Of a stretch of 64,000 bases of DNA, positions 55,249 to 63,165 are shown piece by piece. Source of the DNA: CAWDVB01 sp963824105 (GTDB lineage Bacteria > Actinomycetota > Actinomycetes > Propionibacteriales > Nocardioidaceae); the NCBI GenBank assembly GCA_963824105.1, contig CAWGNN010000005.1, forward strand, positions 1 to 64,000, given 5' to 3'. Made by a program: the position numbers and the translations under genes. The notes under the pieces were generated by a model, which was not told where the DNA came from, searched no databases, and saw only the letters and a list, made by a program, of their open reading frames with translations. Within the stretch, counting starts at the first letter, position 1. Each line of letters starts with the position of its first letter.

Positions 55249-55896
55249 ATGAAGTACCTCGACGTCACCGCGGCCGCCAAGGTCTACGACAGGATCGGCA
55301 AGCTGCAGGACACCCAGTCGTTCTACGAGTCCCCCGCCGTCGCCGACCTGGTGCGGACGGCGAACTTCGACGAGGCCACCAACGTCCTCGAGGTGGGCTG
55401 CGGCACCGGCGCACTCGCCGTCGAGCTGCTTACCGCCCACCTGCCGCCCACCGCCCACTACACCGGCATCGACGTCAGCAGCCGGATGATCGAGCTCTCC
55501 AACGAGCGGCTCGAGAAGTTCGCCGACCGTGCCGAGGCCATCCAGGTCGACGGCAGCGAGCCCTGGCCGGGAGAGGACGTCGACCGCATTGTCGCGACCT
55601 ACGTGCTGGACCTGATGTCACCCGAGGATCTCGACCGCTTCTTCACCGAGGCTGCCCGCGTCCTCACCGACGACGGACTGCTCGCGATCACCAGCCTGAC
55701 CAAGGGCGAGGGAGGGGTGGCGGGCGCGGTGTCCTCTGCCTGGCTCGGCCTGTGGCGGATCAGCCCCTATCTCACCGGAGGATGCCGGCCACTCGACCTC
55801 GACGTCCCGGACGGCTGGATCACGGTCCACGACGCCACCATCACCAGTTGGGGCGTCTCCTCCCGCACCCTCGTGCTCAGCCCGACTTCGGCTTGA
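55249..55896 (+). CDS. Class I SAM-dependent methyltransferase
   Basis: A 215-residue methyltransferase with LEVGCGTGALAVELL, GIDVSSRMIELSN and VDRIVATYVLDLMSPEDLDRF, typical of UbiE/BioC-type enzymes. The substrate is unknown. AGGAGGGACAGCG precedes the ATG. It is likely co-transcribed with the aldo/keto reductase. Its stop codon is 20 bp inside the convergent DUF2007 gene. Confidence 0.9.
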   Translation: MKYLDVTAAAKVYDRIGKLQDTQSFYESPAVADLVRTANFDEATNVLEVGCGTGALAVELLTAHLPPTAHYTGIDVSSRMIELSNERLEKFADRAEAIQVDGSEPWPGEDVDRIVATYVLDLMSPEDLDRFFTEAARVLTDDGLLAITSLTKGEGGVAGAVSSAWLGLWRISPYLTGGCRPLDLDVPDGWITVHDATITSWGVSSRTLVLSPTSA

Positions 55897-56107
55897 GCCA
55901 TTGGCCGAGGTCGGCCTCGGTGAGCAGCTCCCGAGCCTCGTCCTCCTGCTCGTCGTGCACCAGGACCCGCTTCAAGAACAGGTTGATCGAGCCCTCCAGC
56001 ACGCTCATGTTGCGGTCGGCGACCTGGTACGGGATCTCGAACTCGGTGAGCAGAGCCTCGATCAGATTGAGCAAGGCGGGGTTGTTGGTCCGGACCAGCT
56101 CCGCCAT
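55877..56107 (-). CDS. DUF2007-type small protein
   Basis: A 76-residue protein: MAELVRTNNPALLNLIEALL, FEIPYQVADRNMSVLEGSINLFLKRVLV (split), DEQEDEARELL. This is the putative signal transducing DUF2007 fold of about 70-80 residues, ferredoxin-like, with no confirmed activity. AGGGGTG precedes the ATG. Its last 20 bp overlap, in the opposite direction, the end of the methyltransferase gene. Confidence 0.85.
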   Translation of the reverse strand: MAELVRTNNPALLNLIEALLTEFEIPYQVADRNMSVLEGSINLFLKRVLVHDEQEDEARELLTEADLGQWLKPKSG

Positions 56108-56396
56108 CCGACTCACCCCTGGGGACTCGTAGGACTCGATCCTCCCACCACCCCGGTGGTTGAGCCCGTCGAGAGCACCTTCCCCCAAACGGAAGCCCTC
56201 TCTCGCCCCGGGCCTGGTGGAGGCTCGGAGGGACCCGGCGTCTCGACCCGGCGCGATGGGTCGGTTCGGTGAGCAGCTGGACATCTTGGCGGCGGGGTGC
56301 GCCACCGGGTCGAGGCTCATTGCGTGCGCCGTGGCCGCCGAGGGTGTAGGCAGGAGTTGGGCGCGACCTGCGCGTTCGACACCGAGGAGGACCCCC

Positions 56397-57332
56397 ATGG
56401 CCGCACTCGACAGCGCCCAGTTGCTCGTCGCCCTCGAGCCGACCGCCGAGAAGAACCTCAACCGTCACCTCGCGGCCGCGCAGGATTGGATGCCGCACGA
56501 GTACGTCCCGTGGTCGCTGGGCCGCGACTTCGCCGACCTGGGCGGCGAGGCGTGGTCGGCAGATCAGTCGCAACTCTCGCCGATTGCCCGGACGGCGCTG
56601 GAGGTCAACCTCCTCACCGAGGACAACCTGCCGAGCTACCACCGGGAGATCGAGCGGGCCTTCGGGAGTGACAGCGCTTGGGGAGTCTGGGTCAACCGCT
56701 GGACCGCCGAGGAAGGACGGCACGCGTTCTGCATCCGCGACTACCTGCTCGTGACTCGCGGCGTCGACCCCAGCGAGCTCGAGCGGGCGCGCATGGAGAC
56801 GATGGAGACCGGCTACGACTCGGGCGACAAGCCGCTGCTCAACCTCTGCGCCTACGCCTCGTTCCAAGAGCTGGCCACCCGCGTGTCACATCGGAACACG
56901 GGCCGTTTCACCGAGGAGCCGATCGCGGAGAAGCTGCTCACGCGGGTCGCCAAGGACGAGAACCTCCACATGATCTTCTACCGGAACATCGTCCAGGCGG
57001 CGCTGGAGCTGACGCCGAGCCAGACGATGCGGGCGATCACCGACGAGGTCGTCACGTTCCAGATGCCCGGCGCGATCATCCCCGGGTTCGGCCGCAAGGC
57101 CGCCCAGATGGCCATCGCGGGCATCTACGACCTGCGCATTCACCACGACGACATCGTGGCGCCGTTGTTGAACCGTTGGGGCGTCTGGGACCTCGAAGGC
57201 CTCGACGCCGAGGGCGAGCGGGCCCGCGAGGAGCTCGCGGCCGCTGTCGCCGCCCTCGACGAGGAGGCTGCTCGGTTCGTCGCCCGTCGCGAGGAGCGCG
57301 CGGCGAAGTTGGCGGCCCGCCAGGGGACCTAG
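56397..57332 (+). CDS. Acyl-ACP desaturase (diiron)
   Basis: A 311-residue soluble diiron desaturase of the plant-type acyl-ACP group (FA_desaturase_2), which puts a double bond into fatty acyl-ACP. Iron ligands are visible in LTEDNLPSYHRE, TAEEGRHAF and AKDENLHMIFY. DesA-type enzymes of actinobacteria supply unsaturated membrane lipids. The ATG at 56397 follows GAGGAGG; about 290 bp upstream separate it from the divergent DUF2007 gene. Confidence 0.93.
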   Translation: MAALDSAQLLVALEPTAEKNLNRHLAAAQDWMPHEYVPWSLGRDFADLGGEAWSADQSQLSPIARTALEVNLLTEDNLPSYHREIERAFGSDSAWGVWVNRWTAEEGRHAFCIRDYLLVTRGVDPSELERARMETMETGYDSGDKPLLNLCAYASFQELATRVSHRNTGRFTEEPIAEKLLTRVAKDENLHMIFYRNIVQAALELTPSQTMRAITDEVVTFQMPGAIIPGFGRKAAQMAIAGIYDLRIHHDDIVAPLLNRWGVWDLEGLDAEGERAREELAAAVAALDEEAARFVARREERAAKLAARQGT

Positions 57333-57514
57333 AGTCGCGGCGGGCCGCTCAGGGAACCACAGTTGTGGCGCCCTCACCGACCACGGACGCATTCCAGAGG
57401 AGCGTCCCTTCGCCGCGTGTCGGCATGCGGGCGCCCGAAACTGCTGTCTGCTCAGATCCGGATGAGCGGATGTCTCAGCGCGGCGCGTATGGCGTCGGGT
57501 AAGACACTTGCTGC

Positions 57515-57856
57515 ATGGTCGAAGTTGATCCCGAGCGATTCGAGGAAATGGTGAGCGAGGCGCTCGACGGTATTCCCGCAGAGTTGGGCGAACTCATGAG
57601 CAACGTGGCCGTCACTGTGCAACACGACAGTGGCCCGGCCCGCCTCTTGGGGCTCTACCAGGGAGTGCCATTGACACGTCGGTCGACGTTCTACGCCGGC
57701 GCCCTGCCTGACCGGATCACGATCTACCGGCGGGCCATCTGCGCGGTGTGCAAGAACGAATCCGAGGTCGTCGAGCAGGTTCGGCGGACGGTCATTCACG
57801 AGGTGGGTCATCACTTCGGGATCGGCGACGCGCGGCTGCGCGAGCTCGGTTGGTGA
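57515..57856 (+). CDS. Small zincin-like metallopeptidase
   Basis: A 113-residue protein of the minimal zinc peptidase family (DUF1025/Zincin_1). The zinc-binding motif HEVGHH is at 95-100 (H95, E96, H99), followed by FGIGDARLRELGW. The fold is small, and the family's substrate is not known. A start at ATG 57515 fits the family length. Confidence 0.88.
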   Translation: MVEVDPERFEEMVSEALDGIPAELGELMSNVAVTVQHDSGPARLLGLYQGVPLTRRSTFYAGALPDRITIYRRAICAVCKNESEVVEQVRRTVIHEVGHHFGIGDARLRELGW

Positions 57857-58000
57857 GTCGGCAGGCCAGACCCGCAGATCAGCGAACAGCTCGCACGGAA
57901 CTGCGTCACATCCGCGATTGCTTATGTCCCGGGCATCGTCGCCTTTCGACCCGCTCCGTGGACGATCTCGGCTGGTGGCGCCGCGACTAGGGTTGAGGGC

Positions 58001-58852
58001 GTGCACGAACAGACGCGATTCGACGAAGCGGCAGCAACATGGGACGACGACCCCGGCCATGAGAAGCGACAGATGGCGGTCGCCCGAGCCATCAAGGAGG
58101 CGGTGGACCTCGGCCCTGGGATGAGCGCTGTTGACGTCGGCGGTGGCACTGGCCGGCTGAGCATCTTGCTCGCCGACCTGGTCGGCTCCGTTGTGGTGAC
58201 CGACCCGTCCGCCGGAATGGTGCAGGCCGCACGGGAGCGGATCGAGGCGGCCGGGCTCAGCGACCGACTGCGCGCCCTCCAGGCAGACCTGACGACAGAC
58301 CGGCTCGATGGCACCTACGACGTGGTGTGGAGCTCCATGGCGTTGCACCACGTTAAGGACCTGGATCGACTGTTGCGGTCCGTGGCGGGCCTCCTGGTCG
58401 ACGGTGGCCGGCTGTGCATCGCCGATCTTGACGAGGATCCCGACGGCGCCTTCCACGCCGGCAGGGTCGACTTCGACGGACATCACGGATTCGACCGGGA
58501 ACGCCTGGCTGAGCAGTTGGCCCGCACCGGATTCTCCGACGTCCGCTTCGTCCCCGCGACGACCATCGTCAAGGACGACCGAGAGTTCGGCGTGTTTCTG
58601 TGCACGGCAACCAAGGTGCAGGAGCCCAACGGGAGATCACTGAGCGGGACAAGCCGTTCCGTGCGTGAGCAGCCCTCGGTCCCGAGCCGCAGCCCGGATG
58701 CTGCAAGAGCCATGCGATGCCCCGCTTCGCCGCGCGCAGACACCCGCCATGCCGATGAACGTGCGTCTTCAGCGTGCGAGCCGCACCCCTGTCCAGGCTT
58801 CGTCCTCGCTCACGTCATCCACGACTTCGAGCCAATCGGGAATGACTCGTGA
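58001..58852 (+). CDS. Class I SAM-dependent methyltransferase with unusual C-terminal overhang
   Basis: A 283-residue frame. Residues 1-~206 form a normal Methyltransf_11-type domain: FDEAAATWDDDPGHEKRQ, VDVGGGTGRLSILL, VVTDPSAGM, DVVWSSMALHHVKDLDRLL, ending in FGVFLCTATK. The last ~75 residues are low complexity with Arg/Ser/Pro and no family likeness, and the final 84 bp overlap the convergent CYTH gene. The natural stop may have been lost. The start is GTG. The substrate is unknown. Confidence 0.8.
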   Translation: MHEQTRFDEAAATWDDDPGHEKRQMAVARAIKEAVDLGPGMSAVDVGGGTGRLSILLADLVGSVVVTDPSAGMVQAARERIEAAGLSDRLRALQADLTTDRLDGTYDVVWSSMALHHVKDLDRLLRSVAGLLVDGGRLCIADLDEDPDGAFHAGRVDFDGHHGFDRERLAEQLARTGFSDVRFVPATTIVKDDREFGVFLCTATKVQEPNGRSLSGTSRSVREQPSVPSRSPDAARAMRCPASPRADTRHADERASSACEPHPCPGFVLAHVIHDFEPIGNDS

Positions 58853-59233
58853 GGGGCGATCTCCGTCGTCGATCTCTGCGACGAGTGAGCCGTCCTCGTG
58901 CTCGTCGACTGCGATGACCAGCCCATCCCGATTGACCAAGTGCCGCTTCTTGCAGAGCAGCTTGGCAGGCAACGCGCTGAGGACGGCCCACTCCTCGTCG
59001 TTCAGATACAAGTTCGTACAGGCCACTTCGGCGGGCCCCTCGCCGAGGCGCACCTTGTGTCCGAGTTTGCGGATCACGGTCCCGTCCCCTTCCCGCACCT
59101 CGCGCAGGCGGAGCCGTGTTCCCGTCACGTACCGATCGACGATCTCAAGCGTGGTGATCACCCCCTCGGGGAGGCTCGCCAGGAGATATCGACGCTCCCG
59201 CTCCACAACCGCATACTTCAAGAGATCTGACAC
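58769..59233 (-). CDS. CYTH domain protein
   Basis: A 154-residue protein with the CYTH (triphosphate tunnel) opening VERERRYLL, a variant of ExExK, then RLRLREVREGDGTVIRKLG and LVAEIDDGDRPS. The fold binds triphosphorylated substrates and metal ions; the actual substrate (adenylate cyclase, thiamine-triphosphatase or inorganic triphosphatase) cannot be told. It converges on, and overlaps by 84 bp, the methyltransferase. Confidence 0.85.
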   Translation of the reverse strand: MSDLLKYAVVERERRYLLASLPEGVITTLEIVDRYVTGTRLRLREVREGDGTVIRKLGHKVRLGEGPAEVACTNLYLNDEEWAVLSALPAKLLCKKRHLVNRDGLVIAVDEHEDGSLVAEIDDGDRPSRVIPDWLEVVDDVSEDEAWTGVRLAR

Positions 59234-59291
59234 AGATCGAGGCTAACCTCGACGCCCGCCCACTCCGAGACCGGCGCGTGCTGAAGCTGCG

Positions 59292-60152
59292 TCATCCCGC
59301 CGCGACCACAGTGGCGGCGACGTCCTCGAGCACCGCGACGGAGCCGGCGTACGGTCCGTCCGGGCGCGGCCAGTGAGTGATCACATCGGTGAACCCGAGG
59401 TACTCGGCTCGGCCGACCATCTCCTCAAATGCGCCACGGCTCGTCAGCGAGAACTGCGGTGACGAGTCGAGGCTGAGGTAGCGAGGGAACGACGCCGGGT
59501 CGCGCCCGGCCGCGACCAGCGCTTCCTCCACCGTGTGCCGCGCCACGTCGAGGCCCTTCCACCACTGCTCGAGAGTCTCCACTTTCGTGCCGGTGGTAAC
59601 CCAGGCGTCTCCCGTTCTGGCCGCGAAGCGCAGCGACCGGGGGCCGTTGGCCGCGACAACCAGAGGTACGTCGCGCAGCGGCGGGAGCGTTCGAGCGTTG
59701 CGTGCTGAGAACCAGATGCCATCCGCGTCGACGTGGTCCTCGGTCCGCAGCCGCACCAGCAGCTGGACGAACTCCTGGAAGCGGTCGACGCGCTCTCGGG
59801 TGCTCAACGCCGCGCCTCCGAGGATCCCGGAGTCGAGATCCCCGCCGGTGCCCACGCCGAGCAGGAAGCGGCCCCCCGAGAGGTCGTCGAGAGACTGCAC
59901 GTCTCGGTGCAACGCGACCGGGTGGCGGAAGTTCGGCGACGACACGAACGTGCCGAGCCGGATGCGTTCGGTGACCATTGCGGCGGCCGTGAGCGTCGGC
60001 ATGGTGGCATACCAAGGCGACTCGGGCAGCCCACCCCAGACGAGGTGGTCGTAGGTCCAGGCGTGGTCGAAGCCCATCGCTTCCGCCGCCTCCCACCGAG
60101 GCTGCATCTCGGCCCAAGGCAGCTCGGGCAGGATCGTCAGTCCGAAGCGCAT
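59292..60152 (-). CDS. LLM-class flavin-dependent oxidoreductase
   Basis: A 286-residue luciferase-like TIM barrel using FMN or F420. MRFGLTILPELPWAE, FDHAWTYDHLVWGGLP, RIRLGTFVSSPNFRHP, LGVGTGGDLD and VPLVVAANGPRSLRFAAR are typical. F420 is likely in actinobacteria, but this is inferred. The ATG at 60152 is chosen because the homology begins there; the frame runs eight codons further. Confidence 0.9.
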   Translation of the reverse strand: MRFGLTILPELPWAEMQPRWEAAEAMGFDHAWTYDHLVWGGLPESPWYATMPTLTAAAMVTERIRLGTFVSSPNFRHPVALHRDVQSLDDLSGGRFLLGVGTGGDLDSGILGGAALSTRERVDRFQEFVQLLVRLRTEDHVDADGIWFSARNARTLPPLRDVPLVVAANGPRSLRFAARTGDAWVTTGTKVETLEQWWKGLDVARHTVEEALVAAGRDPASFPRYLSLDSSPQFSLTSRGAFEEMVGRAEYLGFTDVITHWPRPDGPYAGSVAVLEDVAATVVAAG

Positions 60153-60260
60153 GAGAGGACCGTACTTCGCGGTCACGCCTCAGGGACGGAGCCCGTGTCT
60201 CCCGCACTCGCTGCGCGTCACTCCGCGAAACGGCGGGCTATGGTTGCGGCCGGCCACCCC

Positions 60261-60701
60261 TCAGGCTTCGCGGTCGAACGCGACCAAGACCAGGAAGACG
60301 ACCACGCACATCTGCTCGTCGAGGGGTTCCTCCCCGTCAGCCCGTAGGTATCGGGGACGTGAGCCCAACTTGTCGTAGTCGACGGTGAGGCCGCCGATGC
60401 ATCGCACCCGGTTGCCAGCCATGTCGTATTCGACGCCCATGTTCCCGATGCGGACGAGCCGGCTCCCGAGGTGGTCGTAGGCCAGTTCGAGGTTTCCGAA
60501 CCGCGCTGGTCGGCTGCCGAGCTTGTCGTACTCGATCTGGTCTGCCCCGACATGGCGGAGACGGTTCCCTGCCATGTCATAGTCGAGATCGAGGCGCCCA
60601 AGGGTCTTCGGGCGGCTGCCTGCCTTGTCGTAGGAGATCTGGAAGTCGCCGATGCGATGGAGACGGCTGCCCGCTCTGTCGTAGCTCAACTCGACCCTCA
60701 C
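60261..60701 (-). CDS. Protein of seven 17-residue repeats, family not recognised
   Basis: A 146-residue protein (GTG start at 60701). Six full repeats and one partial repeat of 17 residues start at residues 7, 24, 41, 58, 75, 92 and 109, with a consensus Y-D-x-x-G-S/N-R-x-x-x-h-G-x-x-x-h-x. Unlike classic YD/RHS repeats there is no T-D-P element, and it is far shorter. The strict period and alternating hydrophobic positions suggest a beta-sheet or solenoid. A hydrophobic tail (CVVVFLVLVAF) ends it. The start is uncertain: an ATG at 60770 would add 23 residues. No close neighbour hints at function. Confidence 0.6.
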   Translation of the reverse strand: MRVELSYDRAGSRLHRIGDFQISYDKAGSRPKTLGRLDLDYDMAGNRLRHVGADQIEYDKLGSRPARFGNLELAYDHLGSRLVRIGNMGVEYDMAGNRVRCIGGLTVDYDKLGSRPRYLRADGEEPLDEQMCVVVFLVLVAFDREA

Positions 60702-61156
60702 GCCTTCGAGCCTAGTGGCGCGAGGGCAGACCGTCCCGACAGGAGCCGTCGACCCTGAAGGCGAGATCATCCGGTGCCTGGACCTGCGCGAGTGATATCC
60801 GGGTCGTTGGCCCGTCCCCGGTGCAGGCGCGCGTGGCGTCGCAGCTGTGCCCACGTTCGGTCGCGCCCGCGACCCCACCGCCGCCGCGGGCAGTACCTGC
60901 AACGAAGCCTCGCACAACCGATCAGGTCACCGAATCTGAGAGGGCAGAGGAGGAAATCACGACCCATCGCCAGGGGCTGAAGGCCATGGGCAAGCGCCGG
61001 GTTCGGAGCTCACGGAGCCCCTCGGCGCCGGGCGGGTCCTCGTCGCCAACGTCTTGGCGACACCGTCGACATCGCCTGGTTCACCGACCGGAACCGGTGC
61101 TCATCCCGGTCCGGCGCCTCCCCCGATCGCCGAGGCGCGCGATCAATACTTTTCGG
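60702..61156. other. Gene-free interval between the repeat protein and TetR
   Basis: About 455 bp with no reading frame that looks like a real gene. Open frames on the plus strand are rich in Arg/Pro/Ser and lack any family pattern. It probably holds the promoters of the two divergent genes; it becomes AT-rich at its right end. Confidence 0.55.
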
Positions 61157-61171
61157 TAAAACCTTGTTTTA
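61157..61171. promoter_or_regulatory. Palindrome just upstream of the TetR gene
   Basis: TAAAAC-CTT-GTTTTA (61157-61171), flanked by GG and CC, is an AT-rich inverted repeat in an otherwise GC-rich region, directly before the TetR start. TetR repressors commonly bind such sites next to their own gene, so it is a candidate operator. Confidence 0.5.
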
Positions 61172-61175
61172 TCCA

Positions 61176-61857
61176 ATGTTCGATGCCATGCTCACCGGCG
61201 TGGAGACGAGCGCAGCAGACACCGCACCGGAGGGGCCTCAGGCCCCGCCTCGGCGCTACGTCAGTGAGCTGCGGAGCCGCCAGGCGCAGCAGACACGCGC
61301 GGCTGTGCTCGCCGTGGCGCACCGGCTGTTCGTGGAGCGCGGCTGGGCGGCGACGGGTGTGCGGCACATCGCCCAGGAAGCCGGTATCTCGGTGAAGACG
61401 ATCTACGACACGTTCGGGTCGAAGGCAGAGCTGTTCAAGGCCGTCGTGGATGTTGCCGCGGCCGGTGACGACGAGCCGGTGGCAGTCATGGAGCGCGAGC
61501 GGTTTGCCGCACTGGCCGAGGGTGACCTCCCGCAGCGTGCCGCGGCCGGCGCGCGACTGGCAATCGAGGTGCACCGGCGCACCGTGGACCTGATGCGGGT
61601 GTGGCGCACGGCCGCGGACACCGACCCGGCGCTGGCGGAGGCGCTGACCACCGAGATGGAGCACCAGCGACAGACGTTCGTCGCCGGAGTGTCGCTGATC
61701 GCCGGCTACGACGTGGAGCGTCAGACACGCCGAGGGGCTGTGGGCGGTGATGAACGAGCAGGGGTATGGGCTGCTCGTTCGCCGTGCCGGCTGGACCGAC
61801 GTGCAGTACGAGCAGTGGCTGGCCCAAACCATCACCCGGCTTCTCGACACCGAGTAG
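61176..61857 (+). pseudogene. TetR-family regulator, frameshifted near the C-terminus
   Basis: The N-terminal TetR DNA-binding domain is intact: QTRAAVLAVAHRLFVERGWAATGVRHIAQEAGISVKTIYDTFGSKAELFKAV is read in the first frame (split here for length). From about 61715-61731 the sensible reading jumps to another frame, continuing EGLWAVMNEQGYGLLVRRAGW and ending LLDTE-stop at 61857. One extra base would explain it. In the unbroken frame the protein would instead run into the hemerythrin gene (to 62006) with nonsense sequence. Corrected length is about 226 residues. It may be a sequencing error or a real loss of the ligand-binding end. Confidence 0.8.
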
Positions 61858-61876
61858 CCGACTCGAAGGAGGAAAC

Positions 61877-62605
61877 ATGGGTAAGGACGCAGAGACGAAG
61901 AGCAGTGCCGTCGCGCCGGACACCCGGACGATGGGCATCGTCCACTCGGCGCTGCGCCGGGACCTCACGAGGACGAGGATCGCGCTCACCGAGGACCAGT
62001 CCCTAACGGATGAGCGGCGCAATGCCCTCGCCGACCATCTGGTCTGGATGATGACGTTTCTCAACCGCCACCACACCAGTGAGGACGAGGGCCTGTACCC
62101 GATGGTGCTCCGCAAGAACCCCGCGGCTCGGGATCTGCTCGAGGACATGGACGCCGACCATCAACGGGTCCATCCGGCGATGGAGCGGGTCGCCGAGGTG
62201 GCACGCACCTTGCATACGCCGTCAGCCACGGCACCGACCGATCTCCTCGCGGTGATCGAGGAGCTCGAGGCCGTCCTCTACCCGCACCTGCGGCGTGAAG
62301 AGGAAGAGGCGATGCCAGTGGTAGCAGCCAGCATCACCGCCGCGGACTGGCACACCTGGGACCAGGAGCACAACATCAAGGGGCTCCCCTTCGGCGAGCT
62401 CGCCGAGACCGGGTTGTGGACCCTCGACGGCCAGGATCCGGTCAGCTACGCGCTGATGAGCCAGGCCGTGCCCCGTCCCGTGCTGTTCGTCATCAAGAGG
62501 GTCTTCGGCCCGCGCTACCGCCGCAAGACCGCCCGCCTGTGGGGCGGCACCCGAGCAGCTAACGTCCGCGCACTGACCAAGGAAATGGTGGAGATCTCAG
62601 AATGA
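61877..62605 (+). CDS. Hemerythrin HHE-domain protein
   Basis: A 242-residue protein. HSALRRDL, NRHHTSEDEGLYP, DADHQRVHPAMERV and LYPHLRREEEEAMP supply iron ligands of a hemerythrin bundle. The C-terminal PVLFVIKRVFGPRYRRKTARLW resembles the end of the hemerythrin at 4423-5067. AAGGAGGAAAC precedes the ATG. It lies 19 bp after the TetR frame and overlaps the SRPBCC gene by 4 bp, so the three look like one operon. Confidence 0.9.
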   Translation: MGKDAETKSSAVAPDTRTMGIVHSALRRDLTRTRIALTEDQSLTDERRNALADHLVWMMTFLNRHHTSEDEGLYPMVLRKNPAARDLLEDMDADHQRVHPAMERVAEVARTLHTPSATAPTDLLAVIEELEAVLYPHLRREEEEAMPVVAASITAADWHTWDQEHNIKGLPFGELAETGLWTLDGQDPVSYALMSQAVPRPVLFVIKRVFGPRYRRKTARLWGGTRAANVRALTKEMVEISE

Positions 62606-63081
62606 GCAGAGTCCAGCGAACAGGAACCGTGCAGGCCGACCTCCAGGCAACCCCCGCCCAGGTGTGGCAGGTGCTGACCGACGTGCCACGCATCGGCGAG
62701 TGGTCCCACGAGTGCCACAGCGCGCAGTGGCTCGACGGCGCCGACCAGGCAGCCGTCGCCGCCCGCTTCCGCGGCGCGAACAAGGCCCGCTTCGCCCGCT
62801 GGAGCCGGCCGTGCACGATCAGCGCCCTCGACCCTGCGCGGCGCTTCACCTACCGGACCCACGGCGGGATGATGGGGGACGCCACGGAGTGGACATTCAC
62901 CCTCGAACCCACTGACAGCGGCTGCCGCATCACCCAGTCCTACGAGATCATCAGCCTCCCGAGAGCAGTCGAGTGGGTGATCGCGAAGATGATTCCCGAG
63001 CACATCGACCGATCCCAGGCGCTCCGCGAGGACCTGGAACGACTCGGCGCGGTTGCCGCAGCGGTGCCCGCCGTCCCGTAG
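62602..63081 (+). CDS. SRPBCC (START-like) domain protein
   Basis: A 159-residue protein of the polyketide_cyc2/SRPBCC fold: VQADLQATPAQVWQVLTDVPRIGEWSHEC, RFTYRTHGGMMGDATEWTFTLEP (in parts), SYEIISLPRAVEWVIAKM. Such barrels bind hydrophobic ligands; the ligand is unknown. It is translationally coupled to the hemerythrin gene (ATGA overlap). Confidence 0.88.
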   Translation: MSRVQRTGTVQADLQATPAQVWQVLTDVPRIGEWSHECHSAQWLDGADQAAVAARFRGANKARFARWSRPCTISALDPARRFTYRTHGGMMGDATEWTFTLEPTDSGCRITQSYEIISLPRAVEWVIAKMIPEHIDRSQALREDLERLGAVAAAVPAVP

Positions 63082-63165
63082 TCCTGCAGGCGACGGCGCG
63101 GCCGGGCACCGCTGGTCGAACGAATGGCCGGCCCGGATCGCTTCCTCCGATGACGCCCGCGTGAC

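Noticed and set aside
57452..58486. 344-residue minus-strand frame
   Set aside because: Antisense shadow of the zincin and methyltransferase genes.
60821..61159. 112-residue frame between the repeat protein and TetR
   Set aside because: Arg/Pro/Ser-rich with no ribosome site, no domain and weak codon pattern.
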